A stretch of 18,917 bases of DNA. Source: Clostridia bacterium. Its GTDB lineage: Bacteria; Bacillota; Clostridia; Oscillospirales; CAG-272. Every line of letters starts with the position of its first letter. Within the stretch, counting starts at the first letter, position 1. The position numbers were made by a program, and so were the translations under genes. Below are positions 1 to 7,726 of the stretch, in pieces. The stretch is from the NCBI GenBank assembly GCA_017382615.1, contig JAFNZX010000275.1, positions 1 to 18,917 on the forward strand. The letters run 5' to 3'. The notes under the pieces were generated by a model that was given only the letters and a program-made list of their open reading frames with translations, did not search any database and was not told the origin of the DNA.

Positions 1-783
1 GATCCGCGCCCGCGCCCGCACGATCACGCGCCCGCGCCCGGTGGCGTAGGCATCGTACATTCCGCGGTTTCCGTAGATGATACCGTAGGTCGGGAAGTCG
101 GGACCCTTGATAAACTGCATCAGCTCCTCCACCGAGCATTCGGGGTGGTCGATGCGGTAGATCGCGCCGTCAATAACCTCACCGAGGTTATGCGGCGGAA
201 TGTTGGTTGCCATACCGACCGCGATACCGACCGAGCCGTTGACCAAGAGGTTAGGGAAGCGTGCGGGCAGAACGCTGGGCTCACGCAGTCTGTTATCGTA
301 GTTGGGTACCATGACCACCACGTTCTTATCCAGATCCTTGAGCATCTCGTCGGAAATTTTGTCAAGTCTTGCCTCAGTATAACGGTATGCTGCAGGCGGG
401 TCACCGTCCACGCTACCAAAGTTACCGCTACCCTCAATCAAGGGATAGCGCAGGGAGAAGGGCTGAGCCATACGAACCAGCGTACCGTAAACCGAGGAGT
501 CACCGTGGGGGTGATAACGACCCAGCACGTTACCAACCGTCTTAGCAGACTTCTGCGTGGGTCTGTCGTGCGTGGCGTGATCCTCGTACATCGCGTAAAG
601 CACGCGGCGCTGACCGGGCTTCAGACCGTCGCGCACGTCGGGCAGAGCGCGCGAAATGATGACCGACATAGAGTACTCGATAAAGGATTTTTTAACCTCC
701 TTATCCATGCCGACGTCAATAATTTTTTGCTGGTCAAACAGAATATTTTCGTATTCCTGATCTCGTTTGTCTTTTCTGATCAT
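1..783 (-). CDS. gyrA: DNA gyrase subunit A, N-terminal part (runs off the window)
   Basis: This is the breakage-reunion subunit of DNA gyrase, which with GyrB introduces negative supercoils using ATP. About 261 codons are visible. The gyrase core reads through: the QRR..Y segment near residues 58-63, the quinolone-pocket helix HPHGDSSVYG at 91-100, the catalytic tyrosine in RYTEARL (Tyr135, equal to E. coli Tyr122), and the PNYDN and LPARFPNLLVNG segments. Two in-frame ATGs lie at 789 and 783. I chose 783 because AAGG stands 7 nt before it but only 1 nt before the other. The gene follows mreD by 12 nt and probably shares its transcript. Residue 100, equal to E. coli Asp87, is Gly, a position where Asp or Glu is usual. 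The C-terminal DNA-wrapping domain is outside the window. Confidence 0.96.
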   Translation of the reverse strand, partial: MIRKDKRDQEYENILFDQQKIIDVGMDKEVKKSFIEYSMSVIISRALPDVRDGLKPGQRRVLYAMYEDHATHDRPTQKSAKTVGNVLGRYHPHGDSSVYGTLVRMAQPFSLRYPLIEGSGNFGSVDGDPPAAYRYTEARLDKISDEMLKDLDKNVVVMVPNYDNRLREPSVLPARFPNLLVNGSVGIAVGMATNIPPHNLGEVIDGAIYRIDHPECSVEELMQFIKGPDFPTYGIIYGNRGMYDAYATGRGRVIVRARARI

Positions 784-795
784 TTTCATACCTTC

Positions 796-1350
796 TTACG
801 TAAATTTATCTATATTTTGGTGCTTGATTTTTCGAACGGGAAGCGTCAGAATCCATGACGCGGGGAAAAGGGGCAATAACGCAATTGACGTACCGAAAAA
901 CAAAGGAATGCACACGTAGCGCACAACATCCGGGATCGGTACCGAGCCGCCGGAAAGCAGCACGTATAGGATTGCCACAATGACGCGTAAAACAGATGCA
1001 ACCGCGCCAAAGGAAAGATAGACGGTAAATTTTCTTTTTGGGAACAGATCGGCACATACGTACGCACCATAGGCACAAAGCACGTATAATAGCGGCAGAA
1101 GAAAAATTCCGCAGCCCGCAGTGCCATCGGCTAAAATTCCGGCAAAAATACCGAATAACGTGCCGTAAATATGCGCGTACCGTCCCGCAAAAACGCCTAT
1201 ACCCACGCACATACATAAAAGCAGGTCGGGTACAAGAATGGCATCGTTTAAATAATGGGGGAAAAACGAGGTTTGCGCCGCGCAAAGCAGGATAGCGCAA
1301 GCGACACATCCCACGGCAGTCATTGCATGTAAAACGTAATGCTTTCTCAT
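796..1350 (-). CDS. mreD: Rod shape-determining membrane protein MreD
   Basis: The 184-residue product is very hydrophobic, with about five or six membrane segments and a short basic C-terminus, as in MreD. MreD is the integral membrane member of the elongasome and works with MreC to position lateral wall synthesis. Sequence conservation in this family is low, so the call rests on size, topology, motifs such as the PDLLL segment near residue 42, and above all on its place right after mreC. Its ATG overlaps the mreC stop as ATGA, which suggests translational coupling. No mreB is present in the window. The stop lies 12 nt before the gyrA start, so it is probably cotranscribed with gyrA. Confidence 0.85.
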   Translation of the reverse strand: MRKHYVLHAMTAVGCVACAILLCAAQTSFFPHYLNDAILVPDLLLCMCVGIGVFAGRYAHIYGTLFGIFAGILADGTAGCGIFLLPLLYVLCAYGAYVCADLFPKRKFTVYLSFGAVASVLRVIVAILYVLLSGGSVPIPDVVRYVCIPLFFGTSIALLPLFPASWILTLPVRKIKHQNIDKFT

Positions 1351-2216
1351 TGCTGCGCGCCCTCTGTGGTCTGCTCCGTGTCGGGCAATTTTTCAACAAA
1401 GCCGGTAATGACAAATACCTGCTCCAAGTCATCAAAATTCACGGCAGGCTGCAGGGTAGCCGTCAGTGTACGGCTGTAGACGTCGGGCATGACCTCAATG
1501 ATGTGTCCGACAGTCAGTCCCGAGGGATACATATCACCAAGATCACCCGTCACCACGCGGTCACCGATCTGTAAGGAAGCGTCCTCGGGCAGATAGACCA
1601 CGCGCAACAGCCCCTTTTGCCCCATAGCGTAGGGGCAATCCGTCATGCCCACGTCACCCGAGCGTTGCACGTACACGCCCACACCGGTATCGTACTGGAG
1701 CAGCGTTTTGACGCGGCAGGAATTGGTGCTGACCTCGCAGACGTATCCCACAACGCCGTTTTTGGTAATGACAGCCATATTTTCCCGAATGCCCGAGGCA
1801 GTCCCCCTATCCAGCGTCAGATACTGCAGGTACGTGCCGTCACTGTTACCAAGCACCTGCGCCTGCACCACGGAAAAGGAATCGTATCTGTCGCGCACGC
1901 CGAGATAATCGCGCAAGGCGGCATTTTCTCCCACGGCAAGCTCGGCATCATGCAGCTGATTTTCCAAATTTTCCACGCGATCCTTCAGAGCTTGATTTTC
2001 CTCGTACAGCGCGCGCATATTGGAGAAATAGACGAGATATCCGTCTAACGACTTGGAAAGCCGTGTAAACGCATTCTGAAAGGGCAGCATGGCATCCTGC
2101 ACCATGGCGGCAGGAATATTTTGCACGCCCATAAAGTAAAATACCGAAAATACCGTCGAGACGCAAAGTGCCAGCGTCAGCGATATCAAGAATATTTTAT
2201 TTTTGATATATTTCAT
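1347..2216 (-). CDS. mreC: Rod shape-determining protein MreC
   Basis: The 289-residue protein has the MreC plan: a short cytoplasmic start, one membrane segment at about 8-28, a coiled coil at about 65-105, then the extracytoplasmic beta domain with features such as LDRGTASGI and the VVTGDLGDMYPSGL stretch. MreC is a bitopic scaffold of the elongasome that links wall synthases to the cytoskeleton. An upstream in-frame start at 2249 exists, but the ATG at 2214-2216 overlaps the kinase stop as ATGA and has AAAGGCGG just before it, so I take 2216. The coupling ties mreC to a sugar kinase upstream and mreD downstream. Its position between gyrB and gyrA is unusual. Confidence 0.93.
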   Translation of the reverse strand: MKYIKNKIFLISLTLALCVSTVFSVFYFMGVQNIPAAMVQDAMLPFQNAFTRLSKSLDGYLVYFSNMRALYEENQALKDRVENLENQLHDAELAVGENAALRDYLGVRDRYDSFSVVQAQVLGNSDGTYLQYLTLDRGTASGIRENMAVITKNGVVGYVCEVSTNSCRVKTLLQYDTGVGVYVQRSGDVGMTDCPYAMGQKGLLRVVYLPEDASLQIGDRVVTGDLGDMYPSGLTVGHIIEVMPDVYSRTLTATLQPAVNFDDLEQVFVITGFVEKLPDTEQTTEGAQQ

Positions 2217-3208
2217 GTTCCGCCTTTCTTGACAGTAGTTAGTAGCCATTCGGCATAGATCTGCTCCAAATCGGGAAGCCGGGATGCAGGCAGCCTGACC
2301 TTTGCGGTAGCTGCGGCGCAGGCAAAGCGCAAAGCGTCTTCAATAGGCAAATTGCATAGCTCATGCACGTAAATGAATGCTGCAAGCATGGTGTCTCCCG
2401 CACCGGCAAAGGAGGTCACGCACTCCACCAAAGGGGGACATGCGTCGTAAACACCCTCTCTTCCCGCATAGATCGCGCCGTGTCGATCCATGGAGCACAA
2501 AATTTGTACGCTCGTGTCGCTGTATGCGGAAAAAACAGCCCGACAAGCGTCGTTTTTAGTTTTCAACAAGGAAATATCTTGCGCAAAGGACGTGCAAAAT
2601 TCCTCCACGTTCGGCTTGATAAGAAGCGGTTTTGCTTGTATTGCAAGGGAAAGAGCCTCTCCCGAGGCATCGGACACACAGGGGATATCCAGTGTGTGCA
2701 GTTGCTCGATCACATACTTATACACACCTTTTTCCACACCCTGTGGAAAACTTCCGCACAGCGACACGTGCGAAATTTTTTCACTACGACATATGTCGAC
2801 AATTCTGTGGATAAGTTGTTGATAATGCTGTGGAAAAATCACACCGGCATTTCCGTTTTGCTCGCGCGTCGTACCGTCCGCGTCCACGTACTTGTAGTTT
2901 TGTCGCAAAGAGAGGTTTGTTTTGATCAGCTCACAATCAAAGCCACAGCCCGAAAGCAGCGCACTTGTCTGCCCGTCATGGTCGTCCGGCGCAAGCAGTG
3001 TCACCTTTGCGCCCAGCGCGTGCAGCATGCGGGAAAGATTGATTGCCTTGCCGCCAAGTGTTTTTGATCGGCTGATTTCCGTGCCGTTTTCCGTATATAC
3101 CGTCACGTCCAACGCAGGGTGCAGGCAAACTGCCAGCACGTGTCCCTCGGGGCGTGCACGGACGATTTTTTCAAAATCAGATGTCCAGGTTTTCTGCAAA
3201 CTTTGCAT
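2213..3208 (-). CDS. PfkB-family carbohydrate kinase (1-phosphofructokinase / tagatose-6-phosphate kinase type)
   Basis: A ribokinase-fold kinase, closest in style to FruK/LacC, which phosphorylate sugar phosphates with ATP. With the start at 3208 (331 residues), the N-terminal LHPALDVTVY strand is at 29-38, the substrate-binding GGKAINLSR at 52-60, the KPN..EF motif is mid-protein, and the anion hole/catalytic base FAGAGDT has Asp at about 272. The usual GGKG is GGKA here. The exact sugar cannot be read from the sequence. The start is uncertain: ATG at 3208 overlaps gyrB by 32 nt with a poor ribosome site; GTG at 3139 (308 residues, the normal family length) has GAGGG nearby; ATG at 3247 overlaps gyrB most. 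The in-frame codons between 3208 and 3139 look coding, hence my choice. The stop overlaps mreC as ATGA. The middle of the gene carries five DnaA boxes. Confidence 0.88.
   Translation of the reverse strand: MQSLQKTWTSDFEKIVRARPEGHVLAVCLHPALDVTVYTENGTEISRSKTLGGKAINLSRMLHALGAKVTLLAPDDHDGQTSALLSGCGFDCELIKTNLSLRQNYKYVDADGTTREQNGNAGVIFPQHYQQLIHRIVDICRSEKISHVSLCGSFPQGVEKGVYKYVIEQLHTLDIPCVSDASGEALSLAIQAKPLLIKPNVEEFCTSFAQDISLLKTKNDACRAVFSAYSDTSVQILCSMDRHGAIYAGREGVYDACPPLVECVTSFAGAGDTMLAAFIYVHELCNLPIEDALRFACAAATAKVRLPASRLPDLEQIYAEWLLTTVKKGGT
2718..2837. promoter_or_regulatory. Cluster of five DnaA boxes inside the kinase gene
   Basis: Five 9-mers match the DnaA box TTATNCACA or its variant TTTTCCACA within 120 bp. 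They are TTATACACA at 2718-2726 and TTTTCCACA at 2730-2738 on the plus strand, TGTGGAAAA at 2742-2750, TGTGGATAA (perfect consensus) at 2806-2814 and TGTGGAAAA at 2829-2837 on the minus strand. The first three start exactly 12 bp apart. A 12-bp palindrome, CGACATATGTCG, lies at 2787-2798 between the groups. A given 9-mer is expected about 0.14 times in the whole window counting both strands, so this grouping is not expected by chance. Function as a DnaA-titration site or accessory origin element is inferred. Confidence 0.75.
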
Positions 3209-5144
3209 TTTCCTCGATAAAAATTCGTCTGGGCTCAACCTTGTCACCCATCAAAAGCGAGAAGGTCTGGTCGCAAAGCATAGCGTCCTCCATGGTCACG
3301 CGCAGAATGGTACGGGTGCTGGGGTCCATGGTGGTCTCCCACAGCTCGTCGGGGTTCATCTCACCAAGACCCTTGTATCTGTCTGCTTCAACGTTTGTCG
3401 TACCCAGCTCGGCAATATAAACGTCGCGCTCCGCATCGGAAAAGGCGTATTTTTCACCGATCTTTTTGCCGCCGCTGCGCTTATATACCTTGTAAAGCGG
3501 AGGCTGTGCGAGATAAACGTGTCCTTGCTTGATCAGCTCGGGCATGTGGCGGAAGAAGAAGGTGAGAAGCAGAATACGGATATGCGAGCCGTCAACGTCC
3601 GCGTCCGCCATGATGATAATTTTGCCGTAACGCAGCTTGGTAATATCAAATTCATCGCCGATGCCACAGCCCAGTGCCTGAATGATGGGCACGAGCGAGG
3701 GGTTGGCGTAAACCTTGTCAAGTCTTGTTTTTTCAACGTTCAAGACCTTACCGCGCAAGGGGAGGATTGCCTGGAAGCGCGAATTACGCCCCTGCTTTGC
3801 AGAACCGCCTGCACTGTCTCCCTCTACCATGTAAATCTCGGTAAATTCGGTGTTTCTGTCCTGGCAGTCGGCAAGCTTACCGGGTAGAGAGGAGCCCTCG
3901 AAAAGGCCCTTTCTTCTCGCAGTTTCGCGTGCCTTTCTTGCAGCCTCTCTTGCGCGCGACGCGGCAAGGGATTTTTCTATGATGATCTTACCCACGGCAG
4001 GGTGCTCCTCAAGGTATTCACCCAGCTTGGATACCACGGTGTTTTCCACTAAGGTTCTGATCTCACTGTTACCCAGCTTTGCCTTGGTCTGGCTTTCAAA
4101 CTGTGCGTTTTCCAGCTTGACCGAGATGATGGCGCAAAGACCCTCACGCACGTCGTCACCGGACAGATTCTTATCGCTGTCCTTCAAAATGCCGTTTTTA
4201 CGTGCGTAATCGTTGAGCACGCGCGTCAGTCCCGCCTTAAAGCCGGTCTCGTGCGTACCGCCCTCAATGGTGTTCATATTATTGGCAAAGGTCATGATCA
4301 CGTCGCTGTAGGAATCGTTATACTGCAAGGCAATTTCAGCCACGCTCGTGTCTTTTTCCGCCTTCATGTAAATGACGTCGGGATGTACGGGATCGCAGTG
4401 CTTGGACTCGGTCAGGTATTCGACAAAGGTAGAAATACCGCCTTCAAATTGCAGATCGGCTACCTTCATCTCTTCGCCCTCACCTACGCGCGCGTCGCAC
4501 AAAACAAGGTGCACGCCCGCGTTGAGAAAAGCCTGCTCGCGCAAGCGATTGAGCAGAATATCGTAGTCAAAAACCGTCTCCTCAAAGATGGTGGGATCGG
4601 GCTTAAAGGTGACCTTTACGCCGTGCGGACGCTCGGGGCACTCTCCCTCGCAGCGGAAAGGACGCGCCACAAAGCCGCGCTCAAAGCGTTCGGTATAGTG
4701 CACACCGTCCACCGAGTCGTCAAGCTCCAGCCATTCCGAAAGCGCATTCACGACCGATGCACCAACGCCGTGCAAGCCGCCTGCGATCTTATAGCCGCCA
4801 CCGCCGAATTTACCGCCCGCGTGCAGAATGGTATACACCACCTCGGGCGTGGGAATGCCCTCCTTTGCGTGGATACCGGCAGGAATACCTCTGCCGTTGT
4901 CCTCAACGGTCACGCTGTTATCGGGATTGATGGTCACGCGAATGGTATCGCAATACCCCGCAAGTGCCTCGTCAATCGAGTTATCCACGATCTCGTAAAC
5001 CAAATGGTGCAAACCGCGGATCGAGGTCGTACCGATATACATACCGGGACGCTTTCTGACCGCTTCAAGACCCTCAAGCACCTGAATTTGGCTTTCGTCA
5101 TATACGTTTTCTTTTTCCGGGGTAAGATTTTCTTTTTCTTGCAT
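3177..5144 (-). CDS. gyrB: DNA gyrase subunit B
   Basis: This is the ATPase and TOPRIM subunit of gyrase, 655 residues, a normal length for Gram-positive GyrB. It shows the GHKL ATP site (Glu51 and Asn/Asp in EIVDNSIDEA at 51-60, DNGRGIP at 82-88, GGLHGVG at 122-128), the TOPRIM glutamate in VEGDSAGG near 441, the metal-binding DADVDG near 512-517, and the C-terminal RYKGLGEMN and MGDKVEPRR stretches. The start ATG is preceded by AAGGA with 8 nt spacing. It follows remB by 45 nt, and the kinase gene overlaps or closely follows its end, so it is probably part of the long minus-strand transcript from dnaA or dnaN. Confidence 0.97.
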   Translation of the reverse strand: MQEKENLTPEKENVYDESQIQVLEGLEAVRKRPGMYIGTTSIRGLHHLVYEIVDNSIDEALAGYCDTIRVTINPDNSVTVEDNGRGIPAGIHAKEGIPTPEVVYTILHAGGKFGGGGYKIAGGLHGVGASVVNALSEWLELDDSVDGVHYTERFERGFVARPFRCEGECPERPHGVKVTFKPDPTIFEETVFDYDILLNRLREQAFLNAGVHLVLCDARVGEGEEMKVADLQFEGGISTFVEYLTESKHCDPVHPDVIYMKAEKDTSVAEIALQYNDSYSDVIMTFANNMNTIEGGTHETGFKAGLTRVLNDYARKNGILKDSDKNLSGDDVREGLCAIISVKLENAQFESQTKAKLGNSEIRTLVENTVVSKLGEYLEEHPAVGKIIIEKSLAASRAREAARKARETARRKGLFEGSSLPGKLADCQDRNTEFTEIYMVEGDSAGGSAKQGRNSRFQAILPLRGKVLNVEKTRLDKVYANPSLVPIIQALGCGIGDEFDITKLRYGKIIIMADADVDGSHIRILLLTFFFRHMPELIKQGHVYLAQPPLYKVYKRSGGKKIGEKYAFSDAERDVYIAELGTTNVEADRYKGLGEMNPDELWETTMDPSTRTILRVTMEDAMLCDQTFSLLMGDKVEPRRIFIEENAKFAENLDI

Positions 5145-5189
5145 GTTTAAATTCCTTTTTATAGATTTTGGTTTGAATAGATTACTGCA

Positions 5190-5450
5190 TTAAAGGCTGG
5201 ATGGATCCTTGATTCTGCCCCATAAGGAGCTTGCCGAGAGCTGCGAAAAGCACACCCTGCAGCCCTCTTTCGTGCGATACAGCACAAAGGATTTTGGCAC
5301 GTCCTGCCTTGCCAGGTCCAAAAGTCCGTTTTTTTCCGCACGGGACAGGTATTGCTTGGTAACGGGGGAAAGCGTGGCGTTATCGGTATCAAAAATGCCG
5401 ATAATATCGCGCACGCGGATATTTTTGTTGTTTCCAACGTGTAAAAACAT
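5190..5450 (-). CDS. remB: RemB-like DUF370 regulator
   Basis: A small protein of 86 residues matching RemB (formerly YaaB) of Bacillus: it begins MFLHVGNN, then the RDIIGIFD strand near residues 14-21, then a PKSFVLYR strand and an S-x-L-S-x-S-S-L stretch near the C-terminus. RemA and RemB are DUF370 proteins linked to extracellular matrix regulation in Bacillus. What this copy controls here is unknown. Its place between recF and gyrB is the classical Firmicutes position and supports the call more than the short sequence can alone. The start is 5 nt after the recF stop, with no room for a separate promoter. Confidence 0.88.
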   Translation of the reverse strand: MFLHVGNNKNIRVRDIIGIFDTDNATLSPVTKQYLSRAEKNGLLDLARQDVPKSFVLYRTKEGCRVCFSQLSASSLWGRIKDPSSL

Positions 5451-5455
5451 AGTGT

Positions 5456-6574
5456 TCAGTCTCGTTTCGTATAAGTGCCGTTTTTGACCAAAACGGTATT
5501 TTGATTGCCCGCGGGCGTATATTCACAAGAGGTCATGATCACCTGGCGATCGCAAATCTCATCCAGTAAGAACGAGCGACGGGAGGCGTCCAGCTCGGAG
5601 AGCACGTCGTCAAAGAGAAACACGGGGTATTCTCTGTCGCCCGTCAGACGCGAAATTTCGCCCTCTGCCATCTTCATGGCAAGTGCAATGGATCGTTGTT
5701 GCCCCTGAGAGGCAAAAATTCGCGCGTATTTGCCGTTTAAGACGATTTCAAGGTCATCTCGGTGAATGCCCCATAAAGTGCTTCCCGCGGCAATTTCTCG
5801 GTCGTGGTGCGAGGTGTAAAGCCGCATGAAGGCGCGCTCACAGTATTCTCTGTCCGCGTACATGTCGTCCTCTACGTGCGCCGTGCCCTTGTATTGCACG
5901 TTTACCTGCTCGCGCTGCCCCGTCATACCCGTAAAAAACTCTCCTACGTGACAGTTAAGCCTTTGCACGTATTCGTACCGCACCGAGGCAATGTACGCCG
6001 CCTCGTGCGCCAATTGTGCGCTCCACAGCTCAATGGTGTCGTCAAAGGTCTTGCGATCCGTCTCGCCCGTTTTAATCAGGCTGTTGCGCTGCTTTAAGAG
6101 CTGATTGTATTTTTGCAGCGCACGCACGTAAGCGGGATGCAACTGCGAGATGGCAACGTCCAAAAAATTCCGTCGCTCACCCGGCCCCTCCTTGACCAAG
6201 GAAAGGTGCTCGGGGCAAAACAGTACGACACGGAAATTTCCCAGCAGCTGACTGGTGCGCGCAAGGCTGACGCCGTTATGGTAGACGCGCCTGCGGTTTT
6301 TTGAGCCGGAAAACAGCGTCATTTCCACGGTCTGCTCACGCTTATTGTCGGAAAAATGCTGCAAAATGCTGCATTCCTCCTGCCCAAATCGCACAAGCTC
6401 GGCATCCTTTGCCTGCCTGAAGGTTTTCCCCAGCGCGCAAAGGTAAATCGCTTCCAAAAGATTGGTCTTGCCCTGCGCGTTATCCCCCACCAGCAAATTG
6501 ACGCCGGGGGAAAAATCCACGCACGCATGCTCGATATTACGGAAATTTGTGACCTCAATGCGATTGCATTGCAT
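5456..6574 (-). CDS. recF: DNA replication/repair protein RecF
   Basis: RecF is an SMC-like ABC ATPase that binds gapped DNA at stalled forks and helps load RecA with RecO and RecR. The 372-residue product has the N-terminal EVTNFRNI start, Walker A GDNAQGKTN at 30-38, an ABC-signature-like SQGQQRS near 283-289 and Walker B with the D-loop in FLFDDVLSELD at 319-329. The length is typical. The start ATG lies 6 nt after the dnaN stop, with AAGGA about 10 nt upstream overlapping the dnaN end, so it is translated with dnaN. The S4-domain gene (rlbA/yaaA) that often sits between dnaN and recF in Firmicutes is not present. Confidence 0.96.
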   Translation of the reverse strand: MQCNRIEVTNFRNIEHACVDFSPGVNLLVGDNAQGKTNLLEAIYLCALGKTFRQAKDAELVRFGQEECSILQHFSDNKREQTVEMTLFSGSKNRRRVYHNGVSLARTSQLLGNFRVVLFCPEHLSLVKEGPGERRNFLDVAISQLHPAYVRALQKYNQLLKQRNSLIKTGETDRKTFDDTIELWSAQLAHEAAYIASVRYEYVQRLNCHVGEFFTGMTGQREQVNVQYKGTAHVEDDMYADREYCERAFMRLYTSHHDREIAAGSTLWGIHRDDLEIVLNGKYARIFASQGQQRSIALAMKMAEGEISRLTGDREYPVFLFDDVLSELDASRRSFLLDEICDRQVIMTSCEYTPAGNQNTVLVKNGTYTKRD

Positions 6575-6580
6575 AATTGA

Positions 6581-7726
6581 TCAGTCCTTCATACGGACGG
6601 GCAGGAGCAAGAACAGCTCCTTGTCCTCACTCTGCACGGCAGGCTCAATGTTGATGCTGGAAAGCGCGGAGGTCATGCTCAATCTGATTCTGTCAGCCGT
6701 GCAGGAGCGCAGAGAATCGATCAGGTAACGGTTATTGAAGGCGATGACGAGATCGTCGCCCTCGTGGTCAATAGCAAGCTCCTCGTAGGTTGAGCCCGCG
6801 GTAGAGGTTGCGGAAATCTTGAGGAAATCACCGTCCACGGTCAGCTTAACGTGCGAGCGCACGCTGCCTGCAATTCTTTCCTCGGTTACCAGTGCTGCGC
6901 GCTCCAGAGCACCAATCAGAACAGCTCTGTCAAGCTCCACGGTAATGCGGTGATTGGTCATGATAATGCGGTTATAATCGATGTATTCACCGTCGATCAG
7001 ACGGGAGAAAAAGATCATGTGATCAAGATCGAATACGATGTTTTTGCGGCTGGTATAAACGGTTACGGTCGCGTCCTCATCATTTTCCAGCATTCTGTAA
7101 AGCTCGCCCACGGTCTTAGAGGGAATGATAAAGGAGAAGTCGGAATTGCCTTGTACCGTAAAGGCTTCGATATCGGTTGTCACGTTGCACTTTGCCAGCT
7201 TGAAGGAGTCGCAGGAAACAAGGTGCAAGGTCGTGCCGGCAATCTTGAAATGACAGCCGTTGAGCACGGGACGCTGGTCGTTGACGCCCATGGCGTACAT
7301 CACCTTGGAGAGCATGTCCTTGAGCACGCTCTGTCTGATCTTAAAGCCGTTTTGCGAGGTCAGACGGGGAATTTCGGGGAAATCCGCACCGGAGAGCGCG
7401 TTCATCTTATGTGAGGATTTTGCGCTGACGATTTCCGCATTCAGCTTATCGTTTACAGTCAGGGTAACGGTCTCACCCTCCATCACGCGAATGGTCTGTA
7501 CGAACTTCTGTGCATTGATAATATAGCTGCCGGGCTGCTCAACCTGTGCCTGAATGGTCAGTCTGACACCCTTTTCCAAATCAAAGGTGGTCAGCACGCA
7601 GGTGTTGTCCTCTTTTGCTTCAAACAAAATGCCCTCCACGGCAGTCAGCGTGCTTTTGCCGGATACTGCGCACATCAAGGGAGTAACGGCGTTGCAAATT
7701 TCCTGTCTGTTAAAAACGATCTTCAT
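6581..7726 (-). CDS. dnaN: DNA polymerase III beta sliding clamp
   Basis: DnaN forms the ring-shaped dimer that tethers DNA polymerase III and many repair proteins to DNA. The 381 residues begin MKIVFNRQEI and carry clamp landmarks such as TTFDLEKGVR near 50-59, the LSGADFPEIP stretch, the DGEYIDYNRI segment and a C-terminal LLLPVRM end; the usual family ending is L-x-P-x-R. A longer in-frame start at 7756 exists, but ATG 7726 has AAGGAG about 8 nt upstream and starts where family members start. It lies 339 bp after dnaA, with the presumed origin between them, and 6 nt before recF. Confidence 0.97.
   Translation of the reverse strand: MKIVFNRQEICNAVTPLMCAVSGKSTLTAVEGILFEAKEDNTCVLTTFDLEKGVRLTIQAQVEQPGSYIINAQKFVQTIRVMEGETVTLTVNDKLNAEIVSAKSSHKMNALSGADFPEIPRLTSQNGFKIRQSVLKDMLSKVMYAMGVNDQRPVLNGCHFKIAGTTLHLVSCDSFKLAKCNVTTDIEAFTVQGNSDFSFIIPSKTVGELYRMLENDEDATVTVYTSRKNIVFDLDHMIFFSRLIDGEYIDYNRIIMTNHRITVELDRAVLIGALERAALVTEERIAGSVRSHVKLTVDGDFLKISATSTAGSTYEELAIDHEGDDLVIAFNNRYLIDSLRSCTADRIRLSMTSALSSINIEPAVQSEDKELFLLLPVRMKD

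Noticed and set aside
1..50. Repeated cccgcgcccg pattern at the window start
   Set aside because: It is Arg/Ala/Gly codon repetition in gyrA (R-G-R-V-I-V-R-A-R-A-R), a normal part of the protein.
145..858. Plus-strand 237-residue open frame
   Set aside because: It lies antisense to gyrA and the gyrA-mreD junction, which read perfectly as known proteins on the other strand; the product looks like no family.
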